Assembly (NCBI GenBank): GCA_027295975.1
Contig: JAPUJX010000278.1
Span: 1-6,813, forward strand
From: Gammaproteobacteria bacterium
GTDB taxonomy: Bacteria > Pseudomonadota > Gammaproteobacteria > Pseudomonadales > Azotimanducaceae
Reading direction: 5' to 3'
Length of the DNA stretch: 6,813 bases
Both the position numbers and the translations under genes were made by a program. Below the pieces are notes generated by a model, which was given only the letters and a program-made list of their open reading frames with translations, searched no databases and was not told where the DNA came from. The number at the start of each line of letters is the position of its first letter. Position 1 is the stretch's first letter. This document shows positions 5,615-6,813 of this stretch, one piece after another.

Positions 5615-6613
5615 GTGAAGCGTTGGATTAAAAACAGCCTCATTGGAACATCCTGTCTTCTGGTGTTGGGGGCAGGGTTGGCCGGATTTTCCTATCGCTG
5701 GCTGCATACGCCTCTCAACGCCACTGCGGGCACTATCGTTGAATTGAGGCGTGGCGAAGCGTTCTCGAGTTTCGTTTCCCGTTTGCAGGCTGATGGAATC
5801 ATCGATAGCCCCCGGATACTTACCTGGACCGCAAGATTGCTGGGCAGGGCGCACCGAGCCCAGGCGGGTGAATATGCTATCGACAAAACTACCACTCCGG
5901 CCGGTTTGCTCCAGCAGGTGGTGGAGGGCCGGGTTGTTGGCTACAGGGTTCAGATCATCGAGGGCTGGACCGTGATGCAGGCCGTCAGCGCCCTGGCACG
6001 CAGCGAGGTACTGCGCATTGAGCTTGTCGGGGTGGATGAAGCATCGCTGCTGGCCGCTCTCGGCTTGCCGGATGGACGTGCCGAGGGACTATTTTTCCCG
6101 GACACCTATCGGTTTGTACGGGGCGACAGCGATGCTGGTGTTTTGCGCCGAGCGTATGGAAAGATGCGCGAAGAGTTGCAACAGGCTTGGCAATCCAGAG
6201 CCTCCGGTTTGCCTTATCAATCGGCGTATGAAGCTCTGGTGGTGGCATCGCTCATCGAGAAGGAAACCGGCCGGGAGGAAGATCGCATCCCCATCAGTCA
6301 GGTGTTCGCATCACGGCTTCGACTCGGTATGTATCTGCAGACGGATCCGACTGTGATTTATGGTCTGGGCGAGCGCTACGATGGTAACTTGCGTCTCCAC
6401 CATCTGAAAGAAGACACGCCTTACAATACGTACGTACACAAGGGATTGCCGCCAACACCGATTGCCTTGCCCGGCGTTAATTCCATCGCCGCGGCGGTGC
6501 ACCCGGGAAGCGGGAATTATCTCTACTTTGTCGCGCGGGGAGACGGAGGCAGTCAGTTTTCGGTCAGCCTCGAGGATCACCTGGCGGCAGTGAGGAAGTA
6601 TCAGTTACGCTGA
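5615..6613 (+). CDS. mltG: Endolytic murein transglycosylase MltG (YceG-like)
   Basis: Inner-membrane lytic transglycosylase that cuts nascent peptidoglycan glycan strands and thereby sets their length. From the GTG start chosen here it has 332 residues: a short basic cytoplasmic tail, a membrane segment at about 7-29 and a periplasmic YceG domain. Conserved blocks are EGLFFPDTY (157-165), ASLIEKET (211-218) with the catalytic Glu215, LQTDPTVIYGLG (241-252), DTPYNTY (267-273) and GLPPTPI (277-283), followed by YFVARGDG near the C-terminus. The start is uncertain: a TTG at 5591 would add eight residues, and neither candidate has a good Shine-Dalgarno sequence. I prefer GTG because it gives the usual MKR-plus-membrane-helix beginning. 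The gene ends 7 bp before tmk, so the two are likely co-transcribed. Confidence 0.94.
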   Translation: MKRWIKNSLIGTSCLLVLGAGLAGFSYRWLHTPLNATAGTIVELRRGEAFSSFVSRLQADGIIDSPRILTWTARLLGRAHRAQAGEYAIDKTTTPAGLLQQVVEGRVVGYRVQIIEGWTVMQAVSALARSEVLRIELVGVDEASLLAALGLPDGRAEGLFFPDTYRFVRGDSDAGVLRRAYGKMREELQQAWQSRASGLPYQSAYEALVVASLIEKETGREEDRIPISQVFASRLRLGMYLQTDPTVIYGLGERYDGNLRLHHLKEDTPYNTYVHKGLPPTPIALPGVNSIAAAVHPGSGNYLYFVARGDGGSQFSVSLEDHLAAVRKYQLR

Positions 6614-6620
6614 GAACAGG

Positions 6621-6813
6621 ATGGGGCACGGCAAATTCATAACGTTGGAAGGCACCGAAGGGGTGGGCAAAACGACCAACCTCGAGCTGATTCGTGAAGA
6701 GGTCGCCCGTGCAGGGCATTCGGTCCTTACCACCCGGGAACCTGGCGGGACTCCGCTGGCTGAAGAGATTCGAGAGTTGCTTCTTGCCGTTCGAGAGGAA
6801 ACGGTTGCCGACT
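6621..6813 (+). CDS. tmk: Thymidylate kinase, N-terminal part (runs off window)
   Basis: The first 64 codons of dTMP kinase, which phosphorylates dTMP to dTDP for DNA synthesis. The P-loop GTEGVGKTT spans residues 11-19 with Lys17 and Thr18 for ATP binding. The dTMP-binding TREPGGTPLAEEIRELLL (about 40-57) follows; this pairing is specific to thymidylate kinases. The remaining roughly two thirds of the gene, including the lid region, lies beyond the right edge. The ATG is 7 bp after the mltG stop with only a weak AGG immediately before it, which suggests translation coupled to mltG. The mltG-tmk order is standard for Gammaproteobacteria, where holB usually comes next. Confidence 0.95.
   Translation, partial: MGHGKFITLEGTEGVGKTTNLELIREEVARAGHSVLTTREPGGTPLAEEIRELLLAVREETVAD

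Noticed and set aside
4970..5854. A 294-codon open frame on the minus strand across the fabF 3' end and mltG 5' end
   Set aside because: It is antisense to two well-supported genes, its product is rich in low-complexity Arg/Gly/His and resembles no family I know, and it spans the gene boundary.

Overview
The window is a stretch of a gammaproteobacterial chromosome of moderate GC content. It carries the conserved block that links ribosomal protein L32, type II fatty acid synthesis, peptidoglycan processing and dTMP kinase. The protein motifs (YceF-type Maf, YceD, an L32 without zinc cysteines, FabD, FabG, AcpP, FabF, MltG, Tmk) and the gene order are those of Gammaproteobacteria such as Escherichia and Pseudomonas. 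The exact genus cannot be read from the sequence.

Layout. Positions 1-378 hold no recognisable gene; within them lies a striking near-perfect inverted repeat (arms 200-232 and 300-331) around a 67-nt centre, probably a dispersed intergenic element. yceF (maf) runs leftward from 960 to 379. A 107-bp divergent region then precedes a rightward series: yceD, rpmF, fabD, fabG, acpP, fabF, mltG, and the first 64 codons of tmk, which runs off the right edge. A strong sigma-70-type promoter sits so close to yceD that its transcript should be leaderless or nearly so. acpP has its own consensus-like promoter and an intrinsic terminator behind it, which fits separate high-level expression of the carrier protein.

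How the genes work together. FabD loads malonate onto AcpP, FabF condenses malonyl-ACP with the growing acyl chain, and FabG reduces the beta-ketoacyl-ACP product. YceD and L32 tie the cluster to 50S ribosome assembly, MltG to cell-wall glycan length, Tmk to DNA precursor supply and YceF to removal of modified nucleotides.

The unusual points are mainly absences and non-coding structure. plsX and fabH, which usually lie between rpmF and fabD, are both missing here, as is pabC between fabF and mltG. The rpmF-fabD junction that replaces plsX/fabH contains overlapping inverted repeats that could form alternative RNA structures. I found no wholly new enzymatic system; the inverted-repeat element and the junction structures are the best leads.
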